DNA of 64,000 bases, taken from CAXPZW01 sp964221845 (GTDB taxonomy: Bacteria > Bacteroidota > Bacteroidia > Flavobacteriales_D > Sanyastnellaceae). Within the stretch, counting starts at the first letter, position 1, and the number at the start of each line of letters is the position of its first letter. A model generated the notes under the pieces. It did no database searches. It saw only the letters and a program-made list of their open reading frames with translations, and had not been told where the DNA came from. The stretch is taken from the NCBI GenBank assembly GCA_964221845.1, contig CAXPZW010000025.1, forward strand, positions 33,597-97,596, written 5' to 3'. Shown one piece after another: positions 43,812 through 52,773 of this stretch. The position numbers and the translations under genes are program-made.

Positions 43812-44711
43812 CTAGGGTCGTGTGAATCGGTCGAAGAAGTGATCCAGCAAGCGATCCACGTGTGCTGGCGGGTTTTCAACGAAGTGTCCTTGAGCACGTT
43901 GTGCCAGCAAGACGCAAAGGGTCAACACCCGGTGTCCCAAGGCCGATCCAAGGGCATAGATGCCGGCGCACTCCATTTCAAAATTGCCCATGAGCACTCC
44001 GCCGTGTTTGAAGGTTTGCAAGCGCCCAAGCAGGCCCAAGTCGGTCACCGGCAGGCGCACTTGACGCAACTGCGGACCGTAAAAGCCATTTGCAGTCAGG
44101 GTGATGACCGGCAACGCCCCTTCGCCAAACCGGGCAAGCAGGTCTGGATCAGACGCCACAGCGTAGGGCCGAGCAAGTTTGGGGTTCCATTGGGTGTGGG
44201 ACGCAAAGGCACGGCTCAACTTGGCTGCCTCTTCAGTTTCTTCCAAGTCATAATGCCAGGCGAGTCCTTCCATGCCTACCGCGTAGGCCGAAGCCACGAT
44301 GGTGCCCAGCGGAATCTCGGGCCCAAAGGTGCCACTGGTGCCCAGGCGAATGAGGTCCAACTGCACCGGATCGGGGCGCAGCATGCGGGTGTCAAAGTCG
44401 ATGTTGACCACCGCATCGAGTTCGTTGAGGACGATGTCGATGTTGTCCACGCCAATGCCGGTGGAGACTACCGTCAGTTCCTTGCCGTCCAAGGTTCCAG
44501 TGACCGCAGCAAACTCCCGGTTGGAGGTGCGCACGCGCTCGGAGTCGAACCGTTGGGCCACGGTGTCCACCCGGTCGGGATCACCCACGATGACCACGGT
44601 TTGCGCCACGTCACCCGGCTTGAGTCCCAGGTGGTATACGCTGCCATCGGCGTTGAGGATGAGCTCGGACGGGGCCAAGGGGCCAGAAGGAACAGTGCGG
44701 ACGGGATGCAT
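43812..44711 (-). CDS. Nucleoside phosphorylase (uridine phosphorylase-like)
   Basis: A 299-residue nucleoside phosphorylase I family protein that would split a nucleoside with phosphate. Family marks are VIVGDPDRVDTVA, VVSTGIGVDNIDIVLNEL, RLGTSGTFGPEIPLGT and FEMECAGIYALGSALGHR, the last being the nucleoside-binding ME motif region. It is most similar by eye to uridine phosphorylases, but purine substrates are possible. It is divergent from the rhomboid gene with 63 bases between starts. Confidence 0.87.
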   Translation of the reverse strand: MHPVRTVPSGPLAPSELILNADGSVYHLGLKPGDVAQTVVIVGDPDRVDTVAQRFDSERVRTSNREFAAVTGTLDGKELTVVSTGIGVDNIDIVLNELDAVVNIDFDTRMLRPDPVQLDLIRLGTSGTFGPEIPLGTIVASAYAVGMEGLAWHYDLEETEEAAKLSRAFASHTQWNPKLARPYAVASDPDLLARFGEGALPVITLTANGFYGPQLRQVRLPVTDLGLLGRLQTFKHGGVLMGNFEMECAGIYALGSALGHRVLTLCVLLAQRAQGHFVENPPAHVDRLLDHFFDRFTRP

Positions 44712-44774
44712 GGAATTCGAATAAAGCCCAAAGATGCCAAACCGCCTGCAGCTTTTGACGACCTTCGCTCATCC

Positions 44775-45560
44775 ATGTTGAAGTTCCTTGAAAACCGGAG
44801 CGCGGAATGGTCCCGCATTTACGACGCCCTGTTGATCACCGCCGCTTTCTTGCTGGTGTGTTGGGCGCTGTGGCTGTTCCAAACCCAACTCGGCTACGCC
44901 ATCAACCGTTGGGGCCTGCGTCCGCGCGACCCTCGTGGCTTGGTGGGCATTGGCACCATGCACTTCTTGCACAATACGCGCGACATTGAGCACATCCTGA
45001 ACAACACCCTCAGCTTCACGGTGCTCAACACCATGCTGTTCTACTTCTACCGCAAAGTCGGCTGGAAGGTCCTGCTGTGGACCATGTTCGCCGGCGCGGC
45101 ATTGCTGTGGCTGTGGGGCAGGCCGTCCAATCACATTGGCGCATCGCTGGTGATCTTTGGCATTGCGGGCTTCCTGTTTTTCAGCGGCATCTTCCGCACC
45201 GACCAGCAGTCGATGCGCATCTCACTGTTGACCGCCTTTTGGTACGGCGGCATCGTGTGGGGCATCTTCCCCATCGACCCCACCAAAAGCTGGGAAGGCC
45301 ACGCCTCAGGACTGGCGATTGGCATTTTGATGGCCCTTCTTCTGCGCAAACAAGGCCCTCAACGCAAGAAGTACCAGTGGGAAATCGACGAGGAACTCGA
45401 AGCCGCAGAAGACGCACGCATGGGCATCTCGGATGCCGAAATCCTGGAGGAGTACACCTCACCACCGGAGTCGCACCATACCTCGGACGAGAGCGATGAG
45501 GTGCCGGTGCACTACGTCATCACCCCCAAGAAAAAGCCGGAACAAGGCAACGAGTCTTAG
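44775..45560 (+). CDS. Rhomboid family intramembrane protease
   Basis: A 261-residue membrane protein with six or seven hydrophobic segments. Residues fit the rhomboid dyad: Ser124 in NHIGASLVIFG and His176 in SWEGHASGL. The usual GxSG motif reads GASL, with Leu in place of the last Gly. An acidic C-terminal tail of about 70 residues follows. ATG 44775 is preceded by GACCTTCG (44760-44767), a near -7 element ending seven bases earlier. Such proteases cut single-pass membrane proteins; the target is unknown. Confidence 0.85.
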   Translation: MLKFLENRSAEWSRIYDALLITAAFLLVCWALWLFQTQLGYAINRWGLRPRDPRGLVGIGTMHFLHNTRDIEHILNNTLSFTVLNTMLFYFYRKVGWKVLLWTMFAGAALLWLWGRPSNHIGASLVIFGIAGFLFFSGIFRTDQQSMRISLLTAFWYGGIVWGIFPIDPTKSWEGHASGLAIGILMALLLRKQGPQRKKYQWEIDEELEAAEDARMGISDAEILEEYTSPPESHHTSDESDEVPVHYVITPKKKPEQGNES

Positions 45561-45702
45561 GGCCCATCCCTCCCCCATTTGCAGCGCCACGGTGGCGTAG
45601 AAATGCAAAATGGCACTTGCGTTTTGAGCACCACCAAACCCTTGGGTCTCAAGAAATGGAGGAATGATGAATTGGGGAATGCTTGGCTCAGCGCAAAGGG
45701 CC

Positions 45703-45728
45703 TTGCACTAAAATCTTGCACTTCCACT
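45703..45728 (+). repeat. 26-base repeat unit, copy 1
   Basis: Pattern TTGCACTA, four variable bases, then CTTGCACTTCCACT. Direct copy at 45928-45953; close copy at 57210-57235. Confidence 0.8.
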
Positions 45729-45927
45729 TGCACTAGCCCCCCAACTCTTCACTTTTAACTCCCCCACTACTACCTCTGGAGAAACGCGTATACCCATTTA
45801 TACTCGGGTATAAACGCTTAAACACGGATTGCTGTGCCAGAGATTGAGGAACTTTTGGGTTGGTGGGAGGTACGGGCGGCGGGAGGAATGTCTGAATGCA
45901 GAAAATGTTTGGCTTGCGCAGAAGTCC

Positions 45928-45953
45928 TTGCACTAACCCCTTGCACTTCCACT
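45928..45953 (+). repeat. 26-base repeat unit, copy 2
   Basis: Same unit as 45703-45728 in direct orientation; both are preceded by a similar GGCTnnGCGCA stretch, so a longer direct repeat brackets about 225 bases. Confidence 0.8.
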
Positions 45954-45966
45954 GTCTAAGCTCCGC

Positions 45967-46515
45967 TTAGACCAAATCCTTGACTTTGTACTTCGCACGG
46001 AAGTTCTCCCAGTCCCAGATAAAGTTCTTCACCAGGTCGTCCATGTTCTTCAGGAAGATCGGGTTGGGGGACTTAAGGGTCCGGAAGTACTCTTCTTGGT
46101 ACTGGTTAAGCTCGTACTTGCAGAAGATGCCTTTGGCCATGCTGTAGAGTGGGTTCTTGCTGGGCGTGTTGATGCGCTTGAGCAGCGAACGGTACTCTTT
46201 GACCTTGCAGGCGAACTTCTCGGGCTCAATGTCAAACACGTGGGCGAACTTGACAATGCACTGGCGGATGATCTCACGATCGTGGCCTGCGTCAAAGTAA
46301 GCGGGGATGTATTCGAAGTTGGCCGAGACGACCACCATGAGGAACTTGCCGAAATCCTGGTCGTCGATCTCTGGGCGAATCACGAACTCGGGACAGTCCT
46401 GGATGTACTGAGCCACAACGGGCCAGCCTTTCTCCACGGCTTCGAGGGTGGCGTTCACAAAGAGGTTAGCAACCTGCGCGTCTGTAATGCGCTTTTTTGC
46501 AAGGATTCCAAGCAT
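45967..46515 (-). CDS. Conserved hypothetical protein
   Basis: A 182-residue soluble, mostly helical protein. It begins MLGILAKKRITDAQVANLF and ends in a basic segment (WENFRAKYKVKDLV). No catalytic motif is recognised. Proteins of this appearance seem widely kept in Flavobacteriales as uncharacterised proteins; this is recollection, not a search. ATG 46515 fits the TAGCTTTG element 27 bases upstream, and the upstream in-frame extension is rejected for that reason. Confidence 0.7.
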   Translation of the reverse strand: MLGILAKKRITDAQVANLFVNATLEAVEKGWPVVAQYIQDCPEFVIRPEIDDQDFGKFLMVVVSANFEYIPAYFDAGHDREIIRQCIVKFAHVFDIEPEKFACKVKEYRSLLKRINTPSKNPLYSMAKGIFCKYELNQYQEEYFRTLKSPNPIFLKNMDDLVKNFIWDWENFRAKYKVKDLV

Positions 46516-46541
46516 AGTTGACAAGAAGGGTTCTTGCTTAA

Positions 46542-46549
46542 CAAAGCTA
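46542..46549 (-). promoter_or_regulatory. -7 promoter element TAGCTTTG
   Basis: Exact match to TAnnTTTG, 26 bases before the ATG at 46515. Confidence 0.5.
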
Positions 46550-46692
46550 ATGGCCGGTTTTCGCCGTTCGACGCGATTGGGCGGGGGCGCTATCAACAAA
46601 GTTTTCCACGTTGCTTGCCCCAGTGACAAGCAGAAGTGTGTTTGGGACACGGATTGAACGTGGAAACTCGAATCCCACCTTTGGTGGGTGCT

Positions 46693-46700
46693 TATCTTTG
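46693..46700 (+). promoter_or_regulatory. -7 promoter element TATCTTTG
   Basis: Exact match to TAnnTTTG; four bases (GGCC) separate it from the ATG at 46705, so the transcript would be leaderless. Confidence 0.6.
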
Positions 46701-46704
46701 GGCC

Positions 46705-48294
46705 ATGCGCATCACCAATTGGATCCTTTGCCTTGCTTTAAGTGTCGCCTGCTGTTCGTCAGCAGGACAAACCGTAGGGGTCCTCGAAGCCAGTCCTTAA
46801 ACGCAGCCAGGTTACAACCTGTGGTCCAATGGGGTGTCCACCCACCTGGTGGACAATTGTGGGCGCCGCATCCACGACTGGACCCACGACAGTTACCCTG
46901 GCTTGAGCGTCTACATGCTGCCTTCGGGAGATTTGTTGCGCACCAAACGCCTGCAGTCAGAATTGTGCGCTGGGTGCAGCCAAGGGGGAGGCATCGAACA
47001 AATTGCCCCCGACGGGACAGTGATCTGGTCAGGAAACTTCGCTGGCCCTGACCACCATGCCCACCACGACATTCAGCCCCTGCCCAATGGTAACAACTTA
47101 GTGCTGCTTTGGGAGCGGGTCACCCAAGCTGAGGCTTTGGCACTGGGGCGTTCACCGGAGTTGCTGCCCCCTACTGGCGATTTGTTCGTGGAAATGCTTT
47201 GGGAAGTCCAACCCGCACCCAACGACACTTTTGAGGTGGTTTGGGAATGGCACCAAATTGATCACGTGATGCAATCGGTGGACCCTGAGCTTCCCAACTA
47301 CGGCACTGCGGCCGAACTCTCGGGAAAACTGGACATCAATGCGGGCCCCACTTCCGGCGATTGGCTGCATGCCAACAGCGTTGACTACCATCCTGAACGC
47401 GACGAGATCGTCCTCAGTCTGCGCTACATCAATGAGGTCGTCATCATCGATCATGCCTTGACTACCCAGGAGGCCACCGGCCCCGCGGGTGACTACTTGT
47501 GGCGTTGGGGAGAACCGGCTAACCTGGGAGGAACTGAGGCTCCCCAACTCGCAGAGCAACACGACGCCCGGTGGATTCCACCAGGCATGCCCGGTGCCGG
47601 TCACCTGACCATCTTTGACAACAACCTAACGGGGCTAGTATCCCAAGTGGAAGAAGTCCTACCAGCCATGGACAGCGAAGGCAACTACATTCTGGATGCC
47701 CCCCAAGCCGATCAACGGGTTTGGAGTTGGGAGCACCCCGATATGTTTTCTTCGTTTATGTCCGGGGCTGAGCGCCAACCCAACGGGAATACGTTGATGT
47801 GTGAGGCCGCAGAAGGCATGTTCTGGGAAATCAACGCTGAAGGAGAGGTGCTCTGGCGCTACCGCAACCCGGTGTATCCCACGGGGGACTACGTGGAGCA
47901 AGGCGTGGATCCCCCTGTAGGCGGGGCTTTGGCCGTGAGCACATTCCGGGTACATCGTATTCTTCCAGGCTTCCCGGGTCTGGAGGCTTATGATTTGGAG
48001 CCTGGGGAGCCACTGGAACTCAACCCCCTCACCATCTCCGACGACTGTGAACCCTTGCCTGAGTCGGTGGACGATCTTTCCGCACTCCCACAACTCTCAC
48101 CCAACCCGGTTTCTACAGGTCACGTGTTTGCAGTGCCTTCTGGCGTGCAGTCTTGGAGTTGGCACTATGCGGATGGCCGGCAATTGCCCAATGTAAAAGC
48201 CGGCAGCCTCAAAGCCCCTGCTCATCCGGGCATGTACCTCCTGCGTCTGGAGACCAGCACGGGCCTTCACGTGCAACGCATTCTGATTCAGTAA
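46705..48294 (+). pseudogene. Arylsulfotransferase-like secreted protein with in-frame TAA
   Basis: From ATG 46705 a signal peptide is encoded (LCLALSVACCSSAGQ), followed after 31 codons by TAA at 46798-46800. The same frame continues for about 497 codons: TQPGYNLWSNGVSTHLVDN, HHDIQPLPNGNNLVL, WEWHQIDHV and ANSVDYHPERDEIVLSLR are typical of the arylsulfotransferase (ASST, PF05935/PF14269) propeller fold. A T9SS type tail ends the chain (LSPNPVSTGHVF, HPGMYLLRLE, VQRILIQ). A GTG at 46834 could restart translation but without any signal peptide. One base change at TAA (for example to GAA) would restore the gene. Whether the gene still works is open. Confidence 0.75.
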
Positions 48295-48345
48295 CAGAAG
48301 GACGAAAGTTTTCCCCACGGGCATACACCGCCTGAGCGGCCGCCG

Positions 48346-48353
48346 TACCTTTG
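48346..48353 (+). promoter_or_regulatory. -7 promoter element TACCTTTG upstream of pyrD
   Basis: Exact match to TAnnTTTG, nine bases before the pyrD ATG at 48363. It overlaps and so excludes the upstream in-frame start. Confidence 0.6.
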
Positions 48354-48362
48354 CGCTCCGGT

Positions 48363-49391
48363 ATGTACAAATCCATCATCAAGCCCCTGCTGTTCAAGAT
48401 GCCCACCGAACGGGCGCACCACTTCACCTTCCGCGCGTTCAAGCTGCTGATGGCCATCCCCGGCGCGGGTGCCATTGCGCGCAGCCGCTTTGTGGTCAAG
48501 CACCCTTCGCTGGAACGCGAGTTGTTTGGCCTGAAGTTTCCCAACCCGGTAGGACTGGCCGCAGGCTTTGACAAAAACGCCATGCTCTACAACGAGCTCG
48601 GCAACTTGGGCTTTGGCTTCATCGAGGTGGGCACCGTGACCCCGGTGGCTCAAGACGGCAATCCACAACCGCGCCTGTTCCGCCTGCCTGCAGACGAAGG
48701 ACTCATCAACCGCATGGGCTTCAACAATGATGGGCTGGAAGGCATGATCCAACGCCTCAAGGGCAACAAAGGCCGCGTGCTGATCGGCGGCAACATCGGC
48801 AAGAACAAGGTCACCCCCAACGAAGAGGCCACTTCCGACTACGTCAAGTGTTTTGACGCCCTGCACCCGCATGTGGACTACTTTGTGGTGAACGTCTCCT
48901 CGCCCAACACCCCAGGCCTACGCGCCTTGCAAGACAAGGAACCCCTGACCCAATTGTTGGCCACCCTCATGGAACGCAACCGCGCACTGGACGCACCGCG
49001 CCCCATGCTGCTCAAAATCGCTCCGGATTTGACCGAAGGCCAGCTCGATGACATCATCGCCATTGTGGCCGATACCGGCATTGACGGAGTGATTGCCACC
49101 AACACCACCATCTCCCGTGAAGGGCTCAACACCCCAGCCCCGGAGGTAGAAGCCATGGGCAACGGCGGACTCAGCGGCAAACCCGTGGAAGACCGCAGCA
49201 CCGAAGTCATCCGCTACCTCGCCGAAAAAAGCGGCAAGGCCTTCCCCATCATCGGCGTCGGCGGCATCCGCAACGCCCAAACCGCCCAAGCCAAACTCGA
49301 CGCAGGCGCAGACCTGGTCCAAGTCTACACCGGCTTTATCTACGAAGGGCCAGGCATGGTTCGTCGGATTTGTAAAGGGTTGATTGGCTAA
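48363..49391 (+). CDS. pyrD: Dihydroorotate dehydrogenase (quinone), class 2
   Basis: PyrD oxidises dihydroorotate to orotate in pyrimidine synthesis and passes electrons to quinone. The 342-residue product has the N-terminal helical membrane-contact region typical of class 2 (residues 1-40), then NPVGLAAGFDKNA, EVGTVTPVAQDGNPQPRLF, NRMGFNNDG, VVNVSSPNTPGLR with the catalytic Ser region, and GVGGIRNAQTAQAKLDAGA for FMN phosphate binding. The start is set by the promoter. Confidence 0.97.
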   Translation: MYKSIIKPLLFKMPTERAHHFTFRAFKLLMAIPGAGAIARSRFVVKHPSLERELFGLKFPNPVGLAAGFDKNAMLYNELGNLGFGFIEVGTVTPVAQDGNPQPRLFRLPADEGLINRMGFNNDGLEGMIQRLKGNKGRVLIGGNIGKNKVTPNEEATSDYVKCFDALHPHVDYFVVNVSSPNTPGLRALQDKEPLTQLLATLMERNRALDAPRPMLLKIAPDLTEGQLDDIIAIVADTGIDGVIATNTTISREGLNTPAPEVEAMGNGGLSGKPVEDRSTEVIRYLAEKSGKAFPIIGVGGIRNAQTAQAKLDAGADLVQVYTGFIYEGPGMVRRICKGLIG

Positions 49392-49433
49392 CAAAGAGGC
49401 TTTGTTACAAGAGGAAGTTTATGGTGCAAGGGA

Positions 49434-50276
49434 TTAGTACTTCTCCCGCAGGTAGGTCATCCGCCCCTTCAACTTCCGTTCTAAAAACGCCACCGCGTCC
49501 GGATATCGGATCTCCGGAGGGGTTTGGTAGTGCACCTTGACAAAGTAGTGGTAGTCAAAATCGTACCGCAAGTCCTCGTGGCGTATGACCACTTTGGGGG
49601 TGTAACGGTGCAGGACAAAGCCAGGGGCGTCTTGGTTGTTGGGGTCAAAGTTGGAGGTGGTGAATTCAAAGGCCGTGGTGTCGCGGCCTTCTTCGAGGCG
49701 GTTCAGGCGGCGGACGTTGCGCACCAGTTTGGGGTGGTCCCAGAGGGCGGCGCCATGCTGCATGCGTTTGCGCAGGCGCTTGGCGCGTTTCATCCGTCGG
49801 GCGCGTTTGGCCTCGCTGAGCATCTCGGCGCGGGCCTCCCGGCGTTGGACAATGGAGTCTGTCACAATCACATCCGGGCCGGCCACTTCGCCTGCGGGTT
49901 TGAGCTCGAGCAGGAAAACACGATCCGGGTCGGGTGGCCAGTTGGCCGATGGGGTGCCGGATGCATCCCACACCGCCAGTTCGGTCAAGCCCCGGTGGAG
50001 GTCGGCGGTATCTGCAGCGTTGTAGAAGAGTACGGTAGCCAGGGTAAAGCCTTGGGCAAAAGCCTTTTCAAACGCGCGGCGGTCTTCGCGTTGGGCAGCG
50101 GCTTGGGCGTTGCTGGCCGCAATGCCTCCTCCACCCAAATCCACAGGTACGAGCAGCCATCCGCCTTCCAAATCGGCAAATTGCTCAACCTCTGCTTCAT
50201 AGCGCAGCTTTTTGCCTTGGGCTTGCGCCGCAAGAGCAAGCGCCAACAGTCCGATCATCAGCCCTGCCCTACGCAC
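49434..50276 (-). CDS. Exported hypothetical protein
   Basis: A 280-residue protein with a short signal peptide (GLMIGLLALALAAQAQ). The mature part contains a highly basic stretch around EAKRARRMKRAKRLRKRM. No family is recognised. The GTG at 50276 is favoured as start because it supplies Arg residues before the hydrophobic core and overlaps the stop of the upstream metallo-hydrolase gene (GTGCGTAG), so translation would be coupled. An ATG at 50258 is the alternative. Confidence 0.6.
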   Translation of the reverse strand: MRRAGLMIGLLALALAAQAQGKKLRYEAEVEQFADLEGGWLLVPVDLGGGGIAASNAQAAAQREDRRAFEKAFAQGFTLATVLFYNAADTADLHRGLTELAVWDASGTPSANWPPDPDRVFLLELKPAGEVAGPDVIVTDSIVQRREARAEMLSEAKRARRMKRAKRLRKRMQHGAALWDHPKLVRNVRRLNRLEEGRDTTAFEFTTSNFDPNNQDAPGFVLHRYTPKVVIRHEDLRYDFDYHYFVKVHYQTPPEIRYPDAVAFLERKLKGRMTYLREKY

Positions 50277-51129
50277 CGAACTGTTCGTTGAAGGAGAAGG
50301 CGCGATCAAGTCGCACGCCTTTCTCGGTGTGTTTCACGGTGCAGCATTCATTGACCCCGTCGTGCTCCAGGAAGAGCACCCAGTTTTCATCAGCGGCGCG
50401 GTTGAGGAAAACTTCCTTTTCGGCCAAGGTCAGCAAGGGACGGGTGTCGTAGCCCATGACGTACGGCAAGGGAATGTGGCCTGTGGAAGGCAGCAAGTCT
50501 GCCATGAACGCGACTGTTTGGCCTTGGTACTTGATGAGCGGGATCATCTGCGCGTCGGTGTGGCCGTCGGCAAAGAAGAGGTCAAACGGCAGCAGGTCGG
50601 TTTGGGTGAAGTCGCCGGTGCGGGCCACCATTTCCAACTGGCCGCTTTCTTGGATGGGCAGGATGTTTTCTTTGAGGAAGGAAGCCTTCTCACGGGCGTT
50701 GGGCTCGGTGGCCCATTTCCAGTGGCGGTCGTTGCTCCAGAAGCGGGCGTTCTTGAACGCCGGCTGCAGGTGGGTGCGGTCTGCGTTGTGTTCGATGGCC
50801 CCGCCGCAGTGGTCAAAGTGCAGGTGGGTCAGGAACACATCAGTGATGTCGTCGCGGTGGAAGCCGTGGGCGGCCAAACTGCCGTCCAGGCTGGCATCTC
50901 CGTGGAGGAAGTAGTAGCTGAAGAACTTCTCGCTCTGCTTTTCGCCGATGCCACAGTCGATCAAAATCAGGCGGTCGCCGTCTTCGACCAGCAGCGAGCG
51001 CATGGCCCACGAACACATGTTGTTTTCGTCTGCCGGGTTGGTGCGTTGCCAGAGGCTTTTGGGCACCACGCCAAACATGGCGCCGCCGTCCAGCTTGAAC
51101 ATGCCGTTGAGGATGGGGTACAGCTTCAT
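50269..51129 (-). CDS. MBL-fold metallo-hydrolase
   Basis: A 286-residue metallo-beta-lactamase fold hydrolase. The zinc motif HLHFDH is at residues 102-107 (THLHFDHCGG), with further ligands likely in FFADGHTDAQM and FLEHDG. The overall plan resembles lactonase-like (AHL lactonase, AttM) members, but the substrate cannot be named. The downstream exported hypothetical gene overlaps its last eight bases, forming a two-gene unit. Confidence 0.9.
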   Translation of the reverse strand: MKLYPILNGMFKLDGGAMFGVVPKSLWQRTNPADENNMCSWAMRSLLVEDGDRLILIDCGIGEKQSEKFFSYYFLHGDASLDGSLAAHGFHRDDITDVFLTHLHFDHCGGAIEHNADRTHLQPAFKNARFWSNDRHWKWATEPNAREKASFLKENILPIQESGQLEMVARTGDFTQTDLLPFDLFFADGHTDAQMIPLIKYQGQTVAFMADLLPSTGHIPLPYVMGYDTRPLLTLAEKEVFLNRAADENWVLFLEHDGVNECCTVKHTEKGVRLDRAFSFNEQFGA

Positions 51130-51219
51130 GCCTACGAAGCTACACCTCCCCGTCAGACTTCAAAATTTGCGGCCGTCTGCCCGCTCCAATCCCAGCAGCT
51201 CTGACCTGCCCAAAACCAT

Positions 51220-51250
51220 AGCGCCCCGGCCTGAAACAGACCGGGGCGCT
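51220..51250. terminator. Hairpin, possible terminator of the DUF4252 gene
   Basis: AGCGCCCCGG (51220-51229) pairs exactly with CCGGGGCGCT (51241-51250). The T tract on the minus strand is weak (ATGGTTTT), so termination is less certain than at other sites. Confidence 0.55.
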
Positions 51251-51272
51251 GGATCCAAAAAACGGTGCCGGC

Positions 51273-52037
51273 TTAACGCACGACAACAATTTGCTCCATG
51301 TAGAAGCGGGTGTTGCCCTTGTACAGGTTCAGCACATAGGTGCCAGGAGCCAGGTTAGACAGGGGAACCTGGGTTTGGAGGTCGTTGATCTGGCGGTTGA
51401 TCACCTCTTTGCCCTTCAAGTCGTACACCTTCATTTGGATGCCCTTCATGTTTTCAGGGATCTGCAGGGTGCCGTTCTGGCCGGCCTTCACAGGGTTGGG
51501 GTAGTAGTTGACCGAGCCTTTGTATTCCACGGCTTTTTCGTCAAACATGTCCATGCCGCCCATGTCGACTTTCTGCATGATTTTAGACACGGTTTTCAGG
51601 TCGATTTCGCCCCAAATGGTGCCCACGCCAAAGCCGTCGTTGCCACCGAAGATCACGAGCAGTTCGCTCACGATGCCGTTGGATTCCTGGATGAAGAAGG
51701 TGGCTTCCATCTCCTTGTCTTGCACGTTCATCAGCTCTTCGAATTCCGAACCGGGCTTTTGCAGGGCCAACTTGTATTCGGCTGCGCCATTGGGCAGGGA
51801 GTCGGTGCCGGTAAAGGCACATCCTTCGATTTTGGAAAGGGCGTCTAGCAGCTCTTGCTCCTCGGGGGTGTCGGCCTCGATGTGGGTGGTCAACTCAAAC
51901 ATCTTCCCGGTGATTTGCACGTTGGAAAAGGTGTCGTTGCTGCGGTAGTTCTGGTAGTACTTCTCAATGGCATTCTTCTGGCCAAAGACAGCGGTGGTGC
52001 CGAGCACGAGGACTGCGGCGGCGGTCAGGTGTTTCAT
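51273..52037 (-). CDS. DUF4252-like exported protein with T9SS tail
   Basis: A 254-residue protein with a signal peptide (residues 1-19). The N-terminal mature domain resembles DUF4252 (YQNYRSNDTFSNVQITGKMF, LSKIEGCAFTG, IFGGNDGF). The last 75 residues are a T9SS type A tail: YYPNPVKAGQNGTLQIP, KVYDLKGKEVI, LAPGTYVLNLYKG, ending IVVVR. The combination of DUF4252 and a sorting tail means export to the surface. Function unknown. Confidence 0.82.
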   Translation of the reverse strand: MKHLTAAAVLVLGTTAVFGQKNAIEKYYQNYRSNDTFSNVQITGKMFELTTHIEADTPEEQELLDALSKIEGCAFTGTDSLPNGAAEYKLALQKPGSEFEELMNVQDKEMEATFFIQESNGIVSELLVIFGGNDGFGVGTIWGEIDLKTVSKIMQKVDMGGMDMFDEKAVEYKGSVNYYPNPVKAGQNGTLQIPENMKGIQMKVYDLKGKEVINRQINDLQTQVPLSNLAPGTYVLNLYKGNTRFYMEQIVVVR

Positions 52038-52172
52038 GGTCGTTTTCTCTAGGTGTGTTTACAGAGTTGTGCTGCGGTGCAGCTGGGCCAAAGACGACCT
52101 TACTTGGAGGGTGTTACGGGGACCTTTTGATTTTAACAGTCGTTGACGGAATCCTCCTGCGGAGGGAGTGAA

Positions 52173-52270
52173 GAGTTAAAAGTGAAAAGTGGGGGGACCG
52201 CTGTGTCTCACCCGCCATGAACTCACCATGCAAATAGCACTCTTCATTTTTCACTCTTCACTTTTAACTC
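52173..52270. repeat. Inverted repeat with heptad-like GTGAAAA motifs
   Basis: GAGTTAAAAGTGAAAAGTG (52173-52191) faces CACTCTTCACTTTTAACTC (52252-52270), 18 of 19 pairs, 60 bases apart. The same words occur at 45743-45761 and 57162-57196. Confidence 0.8.
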
Positions 52271-52334
52271 ATTTCCTGACCATTGTCAGTCTCCTGAGTT
52301 ACCCAAATCACACCCATGGCCTCGGCTTGCGCAT

Positions 52335-52342
52335 TACCTTTG
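52335..52342 (+). promoter_or_regulatory. -7 promoter element TACCTTTG
   Basis: Exact match to TAnnTTTG, 17 bases before the DUF983 ATG. Confidence 0.55.
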
Positions 52343-52359
52343 CTTGAAAACCGTCAGGC

Positions 52360-52773
52360 ATGAAAGGCACAAAGCTCTATTCGATTTTCAAAGGCAAATG
52401 TCCGCGCTGTCACGAGGGGGATTTCTTTGTGGAGAAGAACCCGTACAAGCTGAGCAAGATGACCCACATCAACAAGGCGTGTCACGTGTGCGGGGAAGGC
52501 TTTGAGCGCGAGCCGGGCTTCTACTTTGGGGCGGCTTACGTGAGCTATGGATTGACGGTGGCTTTGTGGGTTGCCGTACTGGTGGCTTTGCTCACCTTTG
52601 ATGCCTTGGGGTGGATTGAATACGGGTTCTACGAGAATCCTGTGACGCTTCTCGTAACGGGCATCATCACCTTGCTTGCGCTGCTGCCGGTGCTCTACCG
52701 CGGGTCGCGCATCATTTGGCTGAACATCTTTGTGAAGTACAAGCGCCCCGAAGAGCGCGCCAAGCAGGCTTAG
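52360..52773 (+). CDS. DUF983 membrane protein
   Basis: A 137-residue protein. The N-terminus has two Cys pairs of a zinc-ribbon type, GKCPRCHEGDFF and KACHVCGEGF. Two hydrophobic segments follow (about 60-82 and 92-113), with the family EREPGFYFGAAYVSYG motif before the first. Function unknown. Its stop overlaps the stop of the convergent ABC exporter gene. Confidence 0.9.
   Translation: MKGTKLYSIFKGKCPRCHEGDFFVEKNPYKLSKMTHINKACHVCGEGFEREPGFYFGAAYVSYGLTVALWVAVLVALLTFDALGWIEYGFYENPVTLLVTGIITLLALLPVLYRGSRIIWLNIFVKYKRPEERAKQA

Larger units (their letters stand above)
45561..45966. repeat. Repeat-rich intergenic spacer, 406 bp
   Basis: No gene is seen. It holds a mosaic of short elements that recur at 57.2 kb and in part at 52.2 kb: two copies of a 26-base unit (45703-45728 and 45928-45953), AACTCTTCACTTTTAACTC at 45743-45761, an imperfect hairpin with GTATACCC / GGGTATA (45788-45812), and a core GGAACTTTTGGGTTGGTGGG at 45849-45868 extended by GGTACGGGCGGCGGGAGGAA. 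In the 57 kb copy part of these are inverted. Confidence 0.75.
52038..52359. other. Intergenic region with inverted repeat, 322 bp
   Basis: It holds an inverted repeat at 52173-52270 (listed separately) and the -7 element at 52335-52342. No gene is seen. Confidence 0.55.

Noticed and set aside
45703..45953. CRISPR-like array
   Set aside because: Only two 26-base copies in the spacer with about 200 bases between them and other repeats inside; no cas genes.
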